A stretch of 64,000 bases of DNA from an uncultured Spartobacteria bacterium (GCA_937960895.1 CALCJD010000122.1:16133-80132); one strand, 5' to 3'; shown: positions 1 through 9,133, counted from the first letter of the stretch. Notes: generated by a model from the sequence alone, not told the origin. Program-made: numbers and translations.

Positions 1-553
1 AACCGTGCACCGCCCCGGACAACATGGCCTCGCGGGTGCTTTTGCCCACGGCGCGGGGCGGCTGGCGCAATTCGATGAGCGGAAGCTGGGCCGTGCGCCG
101 GTGAAGGTATTCGGTCATGACCCCCAGCCCGGGCGCAATCACCCCGCCGATGTAGCTGCGGTCGGCGGAAATCACATCGAAGGTCACCGCCGTGCCGAAA
201 TCGACCACCACCGAGGGTGCGGCATGAAGGATGGCGGCGGCGGCGGCATTGGCCAGGCGGTCGGCTCCGATGGAGCGGGGATCCGGGTAGTCGATGCCGA
301 CCCCCAGTTCGATGTCGGGTCCCACCCAGCAGACCTCGCCCCCCACGGCCTCCGCAACCACGGCCTTTTTGGCGGGCACCACGGTGGCCGCGACCGCATG
401 GCGGAAGGCACGTTGTTTGAGGACGGCGCGCAACCGGCGCGGCGTCAGGTCCGGCGTGGGCAGCCGGAACACACGCCCCACACGCTCCCGCGTGGAAAAG
501 GCGATCTTGGTGAAGGAATTGCTTACGTCGATGAGGACGAAGGCGGAGGGCAT
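1..553 (-). CDS. coaX: Type III pantothenate kinase, partial (C-terminus outside window)
   Basis: CoaX phosphorylates pantothenate in the first step of coenzyme A synthesis in the cytoplasm. The reading frame starts at ATG 553 on the minus strand and runs off the left edge after 184 codons (family length about 255 aa). Visible ASKHA-fold motifs are an N-terminal phosphate loop DVSNS (residues 9-13, where the family usually has DxGN), GADRLAN near 96-102, DFGTAVTFD near 118-126 and GGVIAPGL near 136-143. It is the last visible gene of a minus-strand run and starts 71 bases after the stop of the ABC exporter gene. The Gly-to-Ser change in the first loop is unusual, but the other motifs make the family assignment firm. 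Confidence 0.9.
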   Translation of the reverse strand, partial: MPSAFVLIDVSNSFTKIAFSTRERVGRVFRLPTPDLTPRRLRAVLKQRAFRHAVAATVVPAKKAVVAEAVGGEVCWVGPDIELGVGIDYPDPRSIGADRLANAAAAAILHAAPSVVVDFGTAVTFDVISADRSYIGGVIAPGLGVMTEYLHRRTAQLPLIELRQPPRAVGKSTREAMLSGAVHG

Positions 554-624
554 GGCGCAGCATTTCCGGGATGCGCCGTCCGGTCAAGCCGGCGTGCGGA
601 CGACGGCCCCGCAATGCCGTCCGC

Positions 625-2421
625 TCACGCTTCGGATCTCTGAGCCGGCCCGCCGCCTCCCCGGGCAAACTGCCGGTACATCCCGGCATACACCCCGCCC
701 GCGCGGAAAAGCTCGCGGTGCGTGCCGCGTTCGATGATGCGGCCGCGGTCCAACACCAGCACAAGACCGGCCTTGCGGATGGTGCTGAGGCGGTGGGCGA
801 TGATGAAACTTGTGCGGCCGCGCAGCAGTTCGGTGAGCGCCTGCTGGATTTTCGCCTCGGTGAGGCTGTCGACCGCGCTGGTCGCCTCGTCGAGGATGAG
901 AATGCGCGGATCGGCCAGCATGGCGCGCAGGATGCAGACGAGCTGGCGCTGGCCCAGCGAAATGCCGCGCCCCTGTTCGGCCACGACGGTATGGAGTCCG
1001 ATGGCCTCGATTTCATCCCGGCAGCCGAGGCGCTCCGCGGCGGCGAGGGCGTCCGCCTCCGTGACCTCCGGCCGGGCGAGGCGCAGGTTTTCCAGGACGG
1101 TCCCGGTGAAGAGAAAATTCTGCTGCGTGACCACACCGAGCTGGCTGTGCAGCGAGTCGGTGCGGATGGACGTGGTGGGATGTCCGTCGATTTTGATGAC
1201 GCCGGACCGCGGCAGATAAAACTTCGCAATCAGGTTCACCAGCGTGGTTTTTCCGCTGCCGGTATGACCGACGAGGGCGACGGACATGCCCGGTTCGGCG
1301 GTGAAGGAGATGTCCTCCAGCACCGGGTTTCCCGTCCCGTAGGCAAAGGTGAGGTTTTCCACCTCCACGCGGCCGGCGATGGGTCCGAGCGCCCGCGCGT
1401 CGGCGGGATCCTCCCAGGCCGGCGGCGTGTCGAGCAGCCGGAACACGCGCTCCGCACCGGCCATGGCGGCAAGGGCGGTGCCGTATTGGTTTCCCAGGAC
1501 CTGAAAGGGCTGGAAAAACAGGGTCGCGAGAAACAGGAACATGATGAGGTCGCCGATGGGCATGCCGATTTCGGGATTCAGCGCGCGCCAGCCGCCGGCC
1601 AGCAGGAGGGCGGCGGTGAAAAACTGGGCGTTCAATTCCAGCAGCGGCGTGAAGATGGCGGTATTGCGCGCGGCTCCGATGTTGTATTGGGAATGGTCGG
1701 CCACCAGTTCGCGGAAAATGCCGGCATTCTGTTCCTCGCGGGAAAATCCCTGCGTGACCCGGATCCCCCCGACCGCCTCGCTCACGCTGGCCGTGATGCG
1801 GCTGAAACTTTCCTGGATGGCCCGCTGCGCACGGCTCTGGCTCCTGCGGAACCGGCGGGTCAGAAAAAGGAGCACGGGACCGACCGCCGCCACGATGAGG
1901 AAAAGCATCGGCTCGTAGCAGAGCATGAGCAGGCCGGCGACAATCATCTGGCCGCCCTGCACGACGGAAACAAACAGCGCATCCTGCACGCCGGCGCGGA
2001 TCGCCTCGATGTCGGACGTCAGCCGGCTGATCAATCCTCCCACGCGATGATTGTGGTGAAACTGCAGCGGCATGCGCATGAAGTGGCGGAAAAGATCGCC
2101 GCGCAGCCTGCTCACGACCGCCTCGCCGAACTGCAGGGCGAGTTTGATGCGGTAGTGAAAGACGACGTTTGTCGCCAGCAGGAGCGCGGTGTAGCCGGCG
2201 ATTCCCAGCAATAGCCCCGTGGTGCTGCGACTGGCGATCGGACCGTTGATCACCGCACCCAGCGCCCAGGCCAGCGCCGGGAGTTGGATGGCGCGCAGCA
2301 CGGTGAGGACAAGGAGAACGTTGCGCACCGGTCGCGCCTCCGGCGTTTGCCGGAACACGCGCCGCAGCAGCGCCAGCTTGAGCGGCTGACGGTGCTCGGG
2401 TTCAGGCAGCGTCGCTTTCAT
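625..2421 (-). CDS. ABC exporter half-transporter, second subunit
   Basis: A 598-aa half-transporter with an N-terminal ABC exporter membrane domain (six predicted helices, about residues 20-310) and a C-terminal ATPase. The Walker A GHTGSGKTT lies near residue 388 and Walker B is ILILDEATSAVD. The signature motif reads ISLGQRQ instead of LSGGQ. The ATG at 2421 was chosen because it lies 20 bases inside the preceding half-transporter gene, which suggests translational coupling. The frame is open further upstream, but that extension lies over the neighbouring gene. With its partner it probably forms a heterodimeric exporter (lipid, peptide or drug type). The substrate cannot be read from the sequence. 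Confidence 0.9.
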   Translation of the reverse strand: MKATLPEPEHRQPLKLALLRRVFRQTPEARPVRNVLLVLTVLRAIQLPALAWALGAVINGPIASRSTTGLLLGIAGYTALLLATNVVFHYRIKLALQFGEAVVSRLRGDLFRHFMRMPLQFHHNHRVGGLISRLTSDIEAIRAGVQDALFVSVVQGGQMIVAGLLMLCYEPMLFLIVAAVGPVLLFLTRRFRRSQSRAQRAIQESFSRITASVSEAVGGIRVTQGFSREEQNAGIFRELVADHSQYNIGAARNTAIFTPLLELNAQFFTAALLLAGGWRALNPEIGMPIGDLIMFLFLATLFFQPFQVLGNQYGTALAAMAGAERVFRLLDTPPAWEDPADARALGPIAGRVEVENLTFAYGTGNPVLEDISFTAEPGMSVALVGHTGSGKTTLVNLIAKFYLPRSGVIKIDGHPTTSIRTDSLHSQLGVVTQQNFLFTGTVLENLRLARPEVTEADALAAAERLGCRDEIEAIGLHTVVAEQGRGISLGQRQLVCILRAMLADPRILILDEATSAVDSLTEAKIQQALTELLRGRTSFIIAHRLSTIRKAGLVLVLDRGRIIERGTHRELFRAGGVYAGMYRQFARGGGGPAQRSEA

Positions 2422-4201
2422 GGTCGTGTTGCAGCATGGCCAGCCGGCGGTAATAACCCGGCTGGCGGACCAGTTCGGACGGGCGGCCCTGCTGGACGAT
2501 GCGCCCGCGGTCGAGCACAAGAACCCAGTGGGACCGGCGCAGGGCGGCCACGCGGTGGGTGGCCAGCAGGACGGTGCGCCCCTCGAGGGCCCGCTCCACT
2601 CCGGCGAGAATCTCCTGCTCGGTGTGCGCGTCCACCGCGGCGGTGGGATCGTCGAGGAGCAGGATGCGCGGATCCCGCAGGAGCGCACGGGCCAGGGCGA
2701 GGCGCTGACGCTGACCGCCGGAGAGGCTTTGTCCGCCCTCCCGCAGCACCGTGTCGTATCCCTCCGGCAGCGTCTCGATGAACCGGTCCGCCGCCGCCAG
2801 CCGGGCGGCGCGCTCGATTTCCCCGCGCGAGGCCCCGGGACGGCCGAAGGCGATGTTTTCCGCGACGGTGGCGGCAAAAAGGAAACTTTCCTGAAAGACC
2901 ACCCCCACCGAGGCGCGCAGCGTCTCCAGGTCGAGCTCGCGCACATCGTGTCCGTCCACGCACACCCGGCCGGACTGCGGATCGTAGAAACGCGGCACCA
3001 GGCTGAGCAACGACGACTTGCCGCTTCCGGTGGGCCCGATGATGCCGATGCACTGTCCCGGGGCGGCGACAAAACTCACCTCGCTCAGGGAGGGCGTCTC
3101 CCCGCCCCGGTGGGAAAAGGTGACATTTTCGAAGGCGATTTCGCCGCGGACCGCTTCCAGCCGCCGCGCCGTCGGCGCACTGCGCACGGCGAGCGGCGCG
3201 TCGAGGATTTCAAACACGCGTCCCGCCGCCGCCAGGCTCTGCTGCGCGCTGTTCATGATGCCGCCCACGTTGGCCACCTGGGCGCCGAACTGCTGGAGGA
3301 GTCCGGAAAATACCACCAGGCCCGCGCCGAGGGGAATGGCATCGTGCATCACCAGCCAGCCGCCGTACCCCAGCAGGATGATCAGTGTGGACTGGGTGAC
3401 GGAATTGATGGTGGGCGTGAAAAGACTCACCATCAAAAACGCGGCGCGCTGCTGCCGGCAGAACGCGAGGTTTTTTTCCTCGAAGACCTCCGTGGCCCGC
3501 CGCTCGAATCCAAAGGCCTTCACAACCCCGACGCCCTGCAGACACTCGCTCAGCCAAAGCACCAATCCGTCGTACAACCGGCGGGCCTGGCGGTATTTCG
3601 GGTAGACCCGGCGGGAAAACGCCGCCGAGAGAAACCAGAGCAGCGGCATCGGCGCCAGGCAGGCCAGCGTGAGCGGCACATGGATCGACAGCATGTAGGC
3701 CAGATAGACCCCCAGCGAGAGGATCATGATGAGGGAGGGAATCATCACGCCGTCGACAAACAGGCGCACCGACTGGACGTCGCCGGTGAGCCGGTTGATC
3801 AGCGAGCTGCTCGCGTTGGAGTCGAAGAACCGGAAATCCAGCCGCTGCAGCTTGTCGTAGAGATCGCTCCGCAACTGCACCACAATGCGCCCCTGCACCA
3901 GCCGGGCCACGGAGATCCCGTAGACGTAGTTGAGGAAGGCCCGCACCAGGGCCAGCCCGGTGATGGTCGCGGCCAGACCGGCCAGAAGCGGCAGGCCGTG
4001 CCATTCGGGCGGAAGATGAACGCCCAGCGGCCAGCGCGGCGGCGCGACGTGACTCTCGATTTCGTAACGAATCACGTCCACGCCCATGCCGGCCAGGGCG
4101 AGCCCGGCCAGGCCCAGCACCAACAGGACCGACTGGAGGGCGAGAATGAGGAAAAATCGCCAGCGGTGACGCCAGACCAGACCGATCAGGCGGCCCAGCA
4201 C
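2402..4201 (-). CDS. ABC exporter half-transporter, first subunit (degenerate ATP site)
   Basis: A 599-aa half-transporter: membrane domain in the first 320 residues, then an ATPase with Walker A GPTGSGKSS near residue 390 and a canonical LSGGQRQ signature. Walker B reads LLLDDPTAAVD, so the catalytic Glu is replaced by Asp. That is known from heterodimeric exporters with one inactive ATP site, and the partner's altered signature motif completes the same degenerate site. The start is GTG at 4201, one base after the stop of the PilT-like gene, so translation is probably coupled. The gene overlaps its partner by 20 bases. Confidence 0.9.
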   Translation of the reverse strand: MLGRLIGLVWRHRWRFFLILALQSVLLVLGLAGLALAGMGVDVIRYEIESHVAPPRWPLGVHLPPEWHGLPLLAGLAATITGLALVRAFLNYVYGISVARLVQGRIVVQLRSDLYDKLQRLDFRFFDSNASSSLINRLTGDVQSVRLFVDGVMIPSLIMILSLGVYLAYMLSIHVPLTLACLAPMPLLWFLSAAFSRRVYPKYRQARRLYDGLVLWLSECLQGVGVVKAFGFERRATEVFEEKNLAFCRQQRAAFLMVSLFTPTINSVTQSTLIILLGYGGWLVMHDAIPLGAGLVVFSGLLQQFGAQVANVGGIMNSAQQSLAAAGRVFEILDAPLAVRSAPTARRLEAVRGEIAFENVTFSHRGGETPSLSEVSFVAAPGQCIGIIGPTGSGKSSLLSLVPRFYDPQSGRVCVDGHDVRELDLETLRASVGVVFQESFLFAATVAENIAFGRPGASRGEIERAARLAAADRFIETLPEGYDTVLREGGQSLSGGQRQRLALARALLRDPRILLLDDPTAAVDAHTEQEILAGVERALEGRTVLLATHRVAALRRSHWVLVLDRGRIVQQGRPSELVRQPGYYRRLAMLQHDHESDAA

Positions 4202-4202
4202 G

Positions 4203-5348
4203 TCAATGCCGCAGGGTGACCTTTTTCCCCTTGTCCTGGCGGGGCGCCCCGTCGTCCACCAGGCCCGCGGAATTGGCCAGGTCGGCCTCCTCCTCGGGCA
4301 GGAAGGGTTTGAAGCGCTGCTTGTCGATGGCCTTCATGTAGGCCTCGTGCGGCGACACCGCGCCGGTGACAAGCTGCTCCCAGATGGCATCGTCCATGAA
4401 CTGCATGCCCTCGCCCTTGCCGCCGACAATGACGTCCTGGAGCTTTTGCGTGGCACCCTCGCGGATGATGGCCGACACGGCGCTGTTGGCCACGAGGATT
4501 TCGTTCACGGCGACACGCCCGCCGCCGTCCGCGCGCTTGAGGAGGAGTTGGGCCACCACACCGCGGAGCGAGGCTGCCAGCATGGTGCGCACCTGCGCCT
4601 GCTGGTCGGCGGGGAAGACGTCGATCATACGGTCGACGGTCTTGCGCGAGTTGTTCGTGTGCAGGGTGCCAAAGACGAGAAGGCCGGTCTCGGCGGCGGT
4701 GAGGGCCAGTGAGATTGTCTCGAGGTCGCGCATTTCACCGACGAGCACGATGTCGGCGTCCTCGCGCAGCGCGGCCTTGAGTCCGGCCGGGAAGGTGACG
4801 GCATGCTCGGGCACCTCGCGCTGGGTGATGATGCTCTTTTTGTTCCGGTGAACAAATTCGATCGGCTCCTCGATGGTGACGATGTGCCGGGCGTAGCGGG
4901 TGTTGATGTAGTCGATCAACGCCGCCAGCGTGGTGCTTTTGCCCGATCCGGTGGGACCGGTGACCAGCACGATGCCGCCGCGCATTTCGCCGAAGGACTT
5001 GATGACGGAGGGAACGCCGAGTTCCTCGAGCGTCTTGATCTTGGTCGGAATGATACGAAAGACGGCCCCGTATCCGCCGGTCTGCTTGAGGTAGTTGCAG
5101 CGGAAGCGGTTCTCCTCGTCCATCTCGTAGGCGAAGTCGAGATCCCCGGTCTCCTCGTAGCGCTGCCAGCGGGAAGGGGAACAAATTTCGCTCAACATGA
5201 AGGACATCTGCTCCTTCGTGAGGATCTCGTCGCTGATGGGGAGAATTTCGCCGTGCCGGCGCACCTTGGGAGGCTGGCCCTCGGCAAGGTGAAGGTCGGA
5301 GGCCCCCGACTCGATCAGGACTTTGAAATAATGGTCGATGTAAGCCAT
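4203..5348 (-). CDS. PilT-like type IV pilus retraction ATPase
   Basis: A 381-aa secretion ATPase of the PilT/PilU group, which depolymerises type IV pilins at the inner membrane and drives twitching or DNA uptake. Seen: the N-terminal SGASDLHL stretch (residues 14-21), Walker A GPTGSGKSTT (131-140), an Asp box (TIEEPIE), Walker B-like DADIVLVGEMRD, a His box (GTLHTNN), and NSAVSAIIREG, which corresponds to the AIRNLIRE motif typical of PilT rather than PilB. It follows a second PilT paralogue after 20 bases and is tightly followed by the ABC exporter genes. Whether it acts like PilT or the accessory PilU cannot be decided. Confidence 0.9.
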   Translation of the reverse strand: MAYIDHYFKVLIESGASDLHLAEGQPPKVRRHGEILPISDEILTKEQMSFMLSEICSPSRWQRYEETGDLDFAYEMDEENRFRCNYLKQTGGYGAVFRIIPTKIKTLEELGVPSVIKSFGEMRGGIVLVTGPTGSGKSTTLAALIDYINTRYARHIVTIEEPIEFVHRNKKSIITQREVPEHAVTFPAGLKAALREDADIVLVGEMRDLETISLALTAAETGLLVFGTLHTNNSRKTVDRMIDVFPADQQAQVRTMLAASLRGVVAQLLLKRADGGGRVAVNEILVANSAVSAIIREGATQKLQDVIVGGKGEGMQFMDDAIWEQLVTGAVSPHEAYMKAIDKQRFKPFLPEEEADLANSAGLVDDGAPRQDKGKKVTLRH

Positions 5349-5368
5349 GGAGAGAAAGACGAGGCCGT

Positions 5369-6490
5369 TCAGCCGCTGATGACGTGGCGCATGAGGGTCT
5401 TGTTTTCCGCGCGGTAGAAGGCTTCCTCCGCGGTGATGAGCCCGGCTTCGTAGAGCTGCTGCAGGGAATCATCCATGAGCTGCATGCCCTGCTTCCGGCC
5501 GGTCTGCATCACACCCGGCAGCATGAAGGTCTTGCCTTCGCGGATGAGGTTTCCCACCGCGGGATTGTTCATGAGGATTTCCATTGCGAGACAGCGTCCG
5601 GTGCCGTCGGCGCGCGGCACGAGCTGCTGACTGATGATGCCGCGGAGGGATTCGCTGACCATGATGCGGATCTGGTCCCGCTGGTCGGTGGGAAACACGT
5701 CGAGCACGCGGTCGAGGGTGCGGGCGGCGTTGCTCGTGTGCAGGGTGCCCAGCACCAGGTGTCCGGTTTCTGAGGCGGTGATGGCGAGCGAGATGGTTTC
5801 GAGGTCGCGCATTTCCCCGACCATGATCACGTCGGGGTCTTCACGGAGCGCGCCGCGGAGGGCGGCGGCGAAGGACCTTGTGTGCGTGTGCACCTCACGC
5901 TGGGTGACGTGGCAGTTCCGCGAGGGGATGATGTATTCGATGGGATCCTCGAGGGTGATGATGTGATCCCGGCGGGTCGTGTTGATCTCCTCCACGAGGG
6001 CGGCCAGCGTGGTGCTTTTGCCGGAGCCGACCGATCCCGTCACCAGCACGAGACCGTTGTGGTACTGGGTGAGGAGCTTGAGCTGCGGCGGGAGGCCGAG
6101 CTCGTCCATGGTTTTCACCTTGCTGTTGATGATGCGGAAGGTGAGGTCGTAGCCGAGACGTTGCTTGACCACGCAGGCGCGGAAGCGGCCGAAGGAGTTG
6201 GCGTAGGCAAAATCAACGTCCCCGCGCTCGGCCAGGATCTCCTTCTGACGGTCGGTCAGAAATCCCATCGCCAGCCGTTCGGTGTCGACGGCGGTCAGGA
6301 CCGGCGCCTGCAGCCAGATGGGTTCCAGATTGCCGAACCGCCGCCAGATGGGACGGGAATTGACCGCAAGGTGGATGTCGGAGGCCGCCGACTCCTTGCC
6401 GACCATCAGGTATTCGTCGACGTGATCGAGCGTGCGGATTTCGTTTTGTTCCACAACTTCGACAGTGGGGGCGAGGGATTCGGAACTCAA
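5369..6490 (-). CDS. PilT-like type IV pilus retraction ATPase, paralogue
   Basis: A 373-aa PilT-family ATPase, clearly similar along its length to the next gene downstream. Motifs: ESAASDIHLA (33-42), Walker A GSVGSGKST (152-160), TLEDPIEY, the DPDVIMVGEMRDLETISLA block, GTLHTSN, and NNPAVGNLIREG for the retraction-specific AIRNLIRE motif. The first 25 residues are an extra acidic leader. Adjacent PilT paralogues usually split into a main motor and a helper. No pilin, PilB or PilC gene lies next to them here. Confidence 0.9.
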   Translation of the reverse strand: MSSESLAPTVEVVEQNEIRTLDHVDEYLMVGKESAASDIHLAVNSRPIWRRFGNLEPIWLQAPVLTAVDTERLAMGFLTDRQKEILAERGDVDFAYANSFGRFRACVVKQRLGYDLTFRIINSKVKTMDELGLPPQLKLLTQYHNGLVLVTGSVGSGKSTTLAALVEEINTTRRDHIITLEDPIEYIIPSRNCHVTQREVHTHTRSFAAALRGALREDPDVIMVGEMRDLETISLAITASETGHLVLGTLHTSNAARTLDRVLDVFPTDQRDQIRIMVSESLRGIISQQLVPRADGTGRCLAMEILMNNPAVGNLIREGKTFMLPGVMQTGRKQGMQLMDDSLQQLYEAGLITAEEAFYRAENKTLMRHVISG

Positions 6491-6541
6491 GGGAAGAATC
6501 GATGGTGGTTGGGGCGAATCGATCGGGAGATCGAAGGGGGC

Positions 6542-6922
6542 TTATCGCGCCATTTTCCCGACCGCTTCGGCAAGAAATTTCGTTGCGTAGGAAGATAGAA
6601 CCGGCTTGAGCACTGGCAAGAGGAACCGTCCCAGTCCGATCAGGACCGCCACGAAACCGGTGCGGGCGGCCGTTTTTTCCTTCCGAAGGGGTTTGGACCC
6701 CGGCTCGGCCGGCTGTACGATCGTCCGGGTGCGGGTGCGCGTCTTGGGTCCGGCCAGGATCCAGCCCACCGCCGCCGCTCCACCGAACCAGGCGAGGGGA
6801 TGGCGGGCCACGACGCGGTTGAACTTGGCCTTCAGATCGAGCTCCTGCGCCAGGGCGGCGCGATCGCGGGCGAGGGCGGATCGGGTGCGCGCGAGTTCGG
6901 CGACGAGTTGCTCCCTGGTCAT
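6542..6922 (-). CDS. Small YqjK-like membrane protein
   Basis: A 126-aa protein of unknown activity. The ATG at 6922 overlaps the stop of the upstream yqjE-like gene (ATGA), which selects this start over a longer open frame. It begins with a charged helix rich in Ala, Arg and Leu, has a short hydrophobic segment near residues 43-58 (WFGGAAAVGWILAG), a basic linker, and a second hydrophobic helix (VAVLIGLGRFLLPVLKPVL). The place of this gene third in a yqjD-yqjE-like operon suggests an envelope-stress role like that of YqjK-type proteins. This is context-based inference. Confidence 0.7.
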   Translation of the reverse strand: MTREQLVAELARTRSALARDRAALAQELDLKAKFNRVVARHPLAWFGGAAAVGWILAGPKTRTRTRTIVQPAEPGSKPLRKEKTAARTGFVAVLIGLGRFLLPVLKPVLSSYATKFLAEAVGKMAR

Positions 6923-7338
6923 GATTTGAAATTCTTCAGAGCGGCAAAATCCCGCTTCAACTCCGCGGAGGTGGAGGTGAAGACCGGCGATTTCACACGG
7001 GATTTGAAATACCACAGACAGCCGGCCACGCCCAGAAAATGCGCCGCGGCCAGGGCCAGCGAAATCCAGATCCAGTCCCAGTGAAACAACGCCGCGAGGG
7101 CAAAGGCCACGAAGATCACGGCGAGAAGGTATCCGACCAGCAGGAGGATGAGCGCGGCAACGAGGGCGACAACGGCGCGAAGATAAATGCCGGCCGCCTC
7201 GCGCCCCTCGAGACCGGCCAGGGCCAGCAGGGCCTGGAGGTGTTCGCCGAGGGACGAAAGAAAGTTCAGCAGCTCCGCCAGGATGCCGCGGTTGGATTCC
7301 CCCCCCGATTCACGGGGCGGCAGCACAGGATCCGGCAT
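6919..7338 (-). CDS. Phage holin superfamily / YqjE-like membrane protein
   Basis: A 139-aa protein with two predicted transmembrane helices (about residues 50-80 and 84-112) and a basic C-terminal tail, the layout of the DUF1469/YqjE group (also filed under 'phage holin family'). The N-terminus has an amphipathic LAELLNFLSSLGEHLQALL helix. It follows a YqjD-like gene by 11 bases and overlaps the next gene by four. The exact role is unknown. Homologous operons sit in the inner membrane and respond to stress or stationary phase. No phage genes are nearby, so it is not a lysis gene. Confidence 0.75.
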   Translation of the reverse strand: MPDPVLPPRESGGESNRGILAELLNFLSSLGEHLQALLALAGLEGREAAGIYLRAVVALVAALILLLVGYLLAVIFVAFALAALFHWDWIWISLALAAAHFLGVAGCLWYFKSRVKSPVFTSTSAELKRDFAALKNFKS

Positions 7339-7349
7339 GGGCTCCGGAT

Positions 7350-7754
7350 TCAGCGACGGAAGATCACTCCAAGAACGAACCCGATGCCCAGCGCGATGCC
7401 CACCGCCTTGAGCGGGTTCTCGCGGATGTAGCTCTCGGTTTCACTCTGGAAGGTTTGCGCCTTCGCCGTGGCATCCTGATAGACAGTCTTTGCACGGCCC
7501 TTGTATTCTTCGGCGAGATGCTGGGCCTGACCGCGGATTTCCTCGTATTTGGCCGAGGCGGCTTCGGAGACATCCTTGGCGGCCGCGGCGAGGTGCTCAC
7601 GCCCGGTCTCGAGAACCGACTGCGCATGCTTTTTGACGGTCTCTCCAACCGCCTTGGAGGCTTCAGCGGCGGCGTCGAGAGCCTTGCGGGCGTGTTCGGC
7701 GCTGCTTTCGAGTTTTTTACTGGCCACGGTTTTCTCGTTGTTTGTCTCGGACAT
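7350..7754 (-). CDS. YqjD/ElaB family (DUF883-like) membrane-anchored protein
   Basis: A 134-aa protein made of a long Ala/Glu/Lys-rich coiled helix (about residues 10-105) and a C-terminal single membrane anchor following the characteristic RENPLKAVGIALGIGF motif. In enterobacteria this family binds stationary-phase ribosomes at the inner membrane. Whether that holds here is unknown. It is the first gene of the minus-strand operon with the yqjE- and yqjK-like genes. Its promoter must lie in the 170-bp divergent gap before the plus-strand gene at 7925. Confidence 0.85.
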   Translation of the reverse strand: MSETNNEKTVASKKLESSAEHARKALDAAAEASKAVGETVKKHAQSVLETGREHLAAAAKDVSEAASAKYEEIRGQAQHLAEEYKGRAKTVYQDATAKAQTFQSETESYIRENPLKAVGIALGIGFVLGVIFRR

Positions 7755-7924
7755 AAGCCTGATGGGTTCCTTTCAATCTGGCAGAACCCCGGACAGAAGC
7801 AAGCTTGTACGGTGTCCGTCCCCATCGGGGAATCCCCTGATCGGCGGCCGGTCCACGCCGCCGGATCCGCCCGACAACCGGTCCGCCTCCCGGAAACGAA
7901 GACCTTTCATCGGCCGACACTCTC

Positions 7925-8317
7925 ATGATGCTGCCCACGCTCAAACAGTTGGAACGGGCCCTCCACCTCCGGGAGGCTCTCGAAACCGTGCAAAGGGAGC
8001 TTTCGGCGGTGCTCTCCAGCCTGGCCGAGGCCGTGGCCCCGGAACCCCACAACACCGGGGAACGGGAACCAACCCGACCCTTCGCCGACAGTCCGGGAGG
8101 CGCCCGCGAGCAACGCCTGCAGATGCGCCGGCAGGAACGCCGAACCCGCAAACGGCGCAAGCGGCGGCAGGCTTCCAAAGTCCGGCGTCCAGCGCGTCAG
8201 CCCCAACCGGAGGAATCTCCCCATCCCGCCCGCCTGTGGAACCTGCTCAGCGGAGGGGAGGTCGGGGAGGAAGAACAAGCGGAAAGGGGACGGCGGAAAC
8301 CCAAAGGAAAACGCTGA
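7925..8317 (+). CDS. Small basic coiled protein of unknown function
   Basis: A 130-aa protein. The first 35 residues form an amphipathic helix (LKQLERALHLREALETVQRE). The rest is very rich in Arg, Lys, Gln and Pro, with several runs of three or more basic residues, and suggests nucleic-acid binding. Two ATG codons occur in tandem (7925 and 7928). I do not recognise a family with certainty. The composition recalls small histone-like or ribosome-associated proteins. The opposite strand is also open over this stretch, so confidence is moderate, but the N-terminal helix looks like a conserved coding segment. Confidence 0.55.
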   Translation: MMLPTLKQLERALHLREALETVQRELSAVLSSLAEAVAPEPHNTGEREPTRPFADSPGGAREQRLQMRRQERRTRKRRKRRQASKVRRPARQPQPEESPHPARLWNLLSGGEVGEEEQAERGRRKPKGKR

Positions 8318-8394
8318 CATGCCGGGATCGCGCCGCGCGACACGCCCCGTGTCCGCAGGGAGGGTTGGCCGCGGCGGAAAACGCCGAAGCAATC

Positions 8395-8592
8395 ACGTAA
8401 ACGCCGCCGTCACGAGGCGGGGAAGGAAAGGCGGAAACGGAATTCAACACGCTGATGCGGGAACTCCCACGAAACGGAGGGCCAGCCGCCGGCCAGACCC
8501 GAAAATTCGGCACAGGCCGGACGCCATCTCAGCGTTTCAGCGTTTTCCTTTGGGTTTCCGCCTTCCGATTTCCACCTTTCCTCCCTCACCCG
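8395..8592. repeat. Degenerate copy 1 of the double-hairpin repeat family
   Basis: Read on the minus strand, the hairpin at 8500-8479 has arms GGGTC and GGCCC around a CCGGCGG core, followed by CCTCCG and a tail resembling the longer copies at 41.8 and 44.9 kb. On the plus strand, 8529-8592 carries the CAGCGTTTCAGCGTTTTC tail motif. The element looks like two half-copies joined in opposite orientation. The 268-bp gap between the genes at 8317 and 8586 holds nothing else that I can identify. Confidence 0.55.
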
Positions 8593-9083
8593 TCCTTCGG
8601 GACGCGCACGTAGTATTCCTTCCATCCTTCTCCTCCGGCGGGGCTCACCCAGAAGCGGTTGGGACCGTCGAAGGAAATCTGGACACGCTCGGTGGTGTTG
8701 GAAAAGGGTTCGCGGAGATCGAGGACCACCGAACGGTCATCCGCCGCGGCGACTTTGTAGGGAACGCTGATCCGGCGGGGGCCTTCCCCCCCGGACGTGG
8801 GGAATTCAAAGGTCAGCCGGGCGCCTTCGCAGCGGAGGACGATGTCGATGTAGCGCGGCGCGGATTTGGGTTTGGGCACCATCACGGTGCGTTTGACCTT
8901 CTTGGTTTTTTTGCTGCGTTTGCTGACGCGCACCGTTTCCGTCTTGGTGACCTTCACCATTTCGACCGGCATGGGAACCTTGTTCGACTTCCAGGTTCCC
9001 TGCAGGCGCGGATCGCCGGACGCGCAGCCGGTCAACCACAGGGCCAGCGCGGACAACAAGGCGAGTCCCGAGAATTTCCCCAT
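8586..9083 (-). CDS. Lipoprotein of unknown function
   Basis: A 165-aa protein with a lipoprotein signal peptide: basic start MGK, hydrophobic core LALLSALALWL and lipobox LTGC ending at Cys 19. The ATG at 9083 was chosen because it starts this signal; the open frame extends 18 codons upstream without purpose. The mature part has a strikingly basic segment (roughly residues 45-75, repeated Lys-Thr-Val-Arg), then a likely beta-rich domain. Similar short lipoproteins test for change against a reference 'LQGTWKSN' start, as in lipocalin-like DUFs, but I cannot assign the family. Confidence 0.7.
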   Translation of the reverse strand: MGKFSGLALLSALALWLTGCASGDPRLQGTWKSNKVPMPVEMVKVTKTETVRVSKRSKKTKKVKRTVMVPKPKSAPRYIDIVLRCEGARLTFEFPTSGGEGPRRISVPYKVAAADDRSVVLDLREPFSNTTERVQISFDGPNRFWVSPAGGEGWKEYYVRVPKDG

Positions 9084-9133
9084 GGCCCGGGACTGTAGGT
9101 CAGCCCTGCGGGGGGAATCAATCCCCCATCGCA

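Noticed and set aside
2420..4219. 599-codon open frame on the plus strand
   Set aside because: Lies exactly antisense to the ABC exporter gene; composition (His/Gln/Arg-rich, no motif) is typical of mirror frames in GC-rich DNA.
6919..7338. Phage lysis gene (holin name)
   Set aside because: The neighbours are YqjD- and YqjK-like genes; the family name is historical and no phage genes are present.
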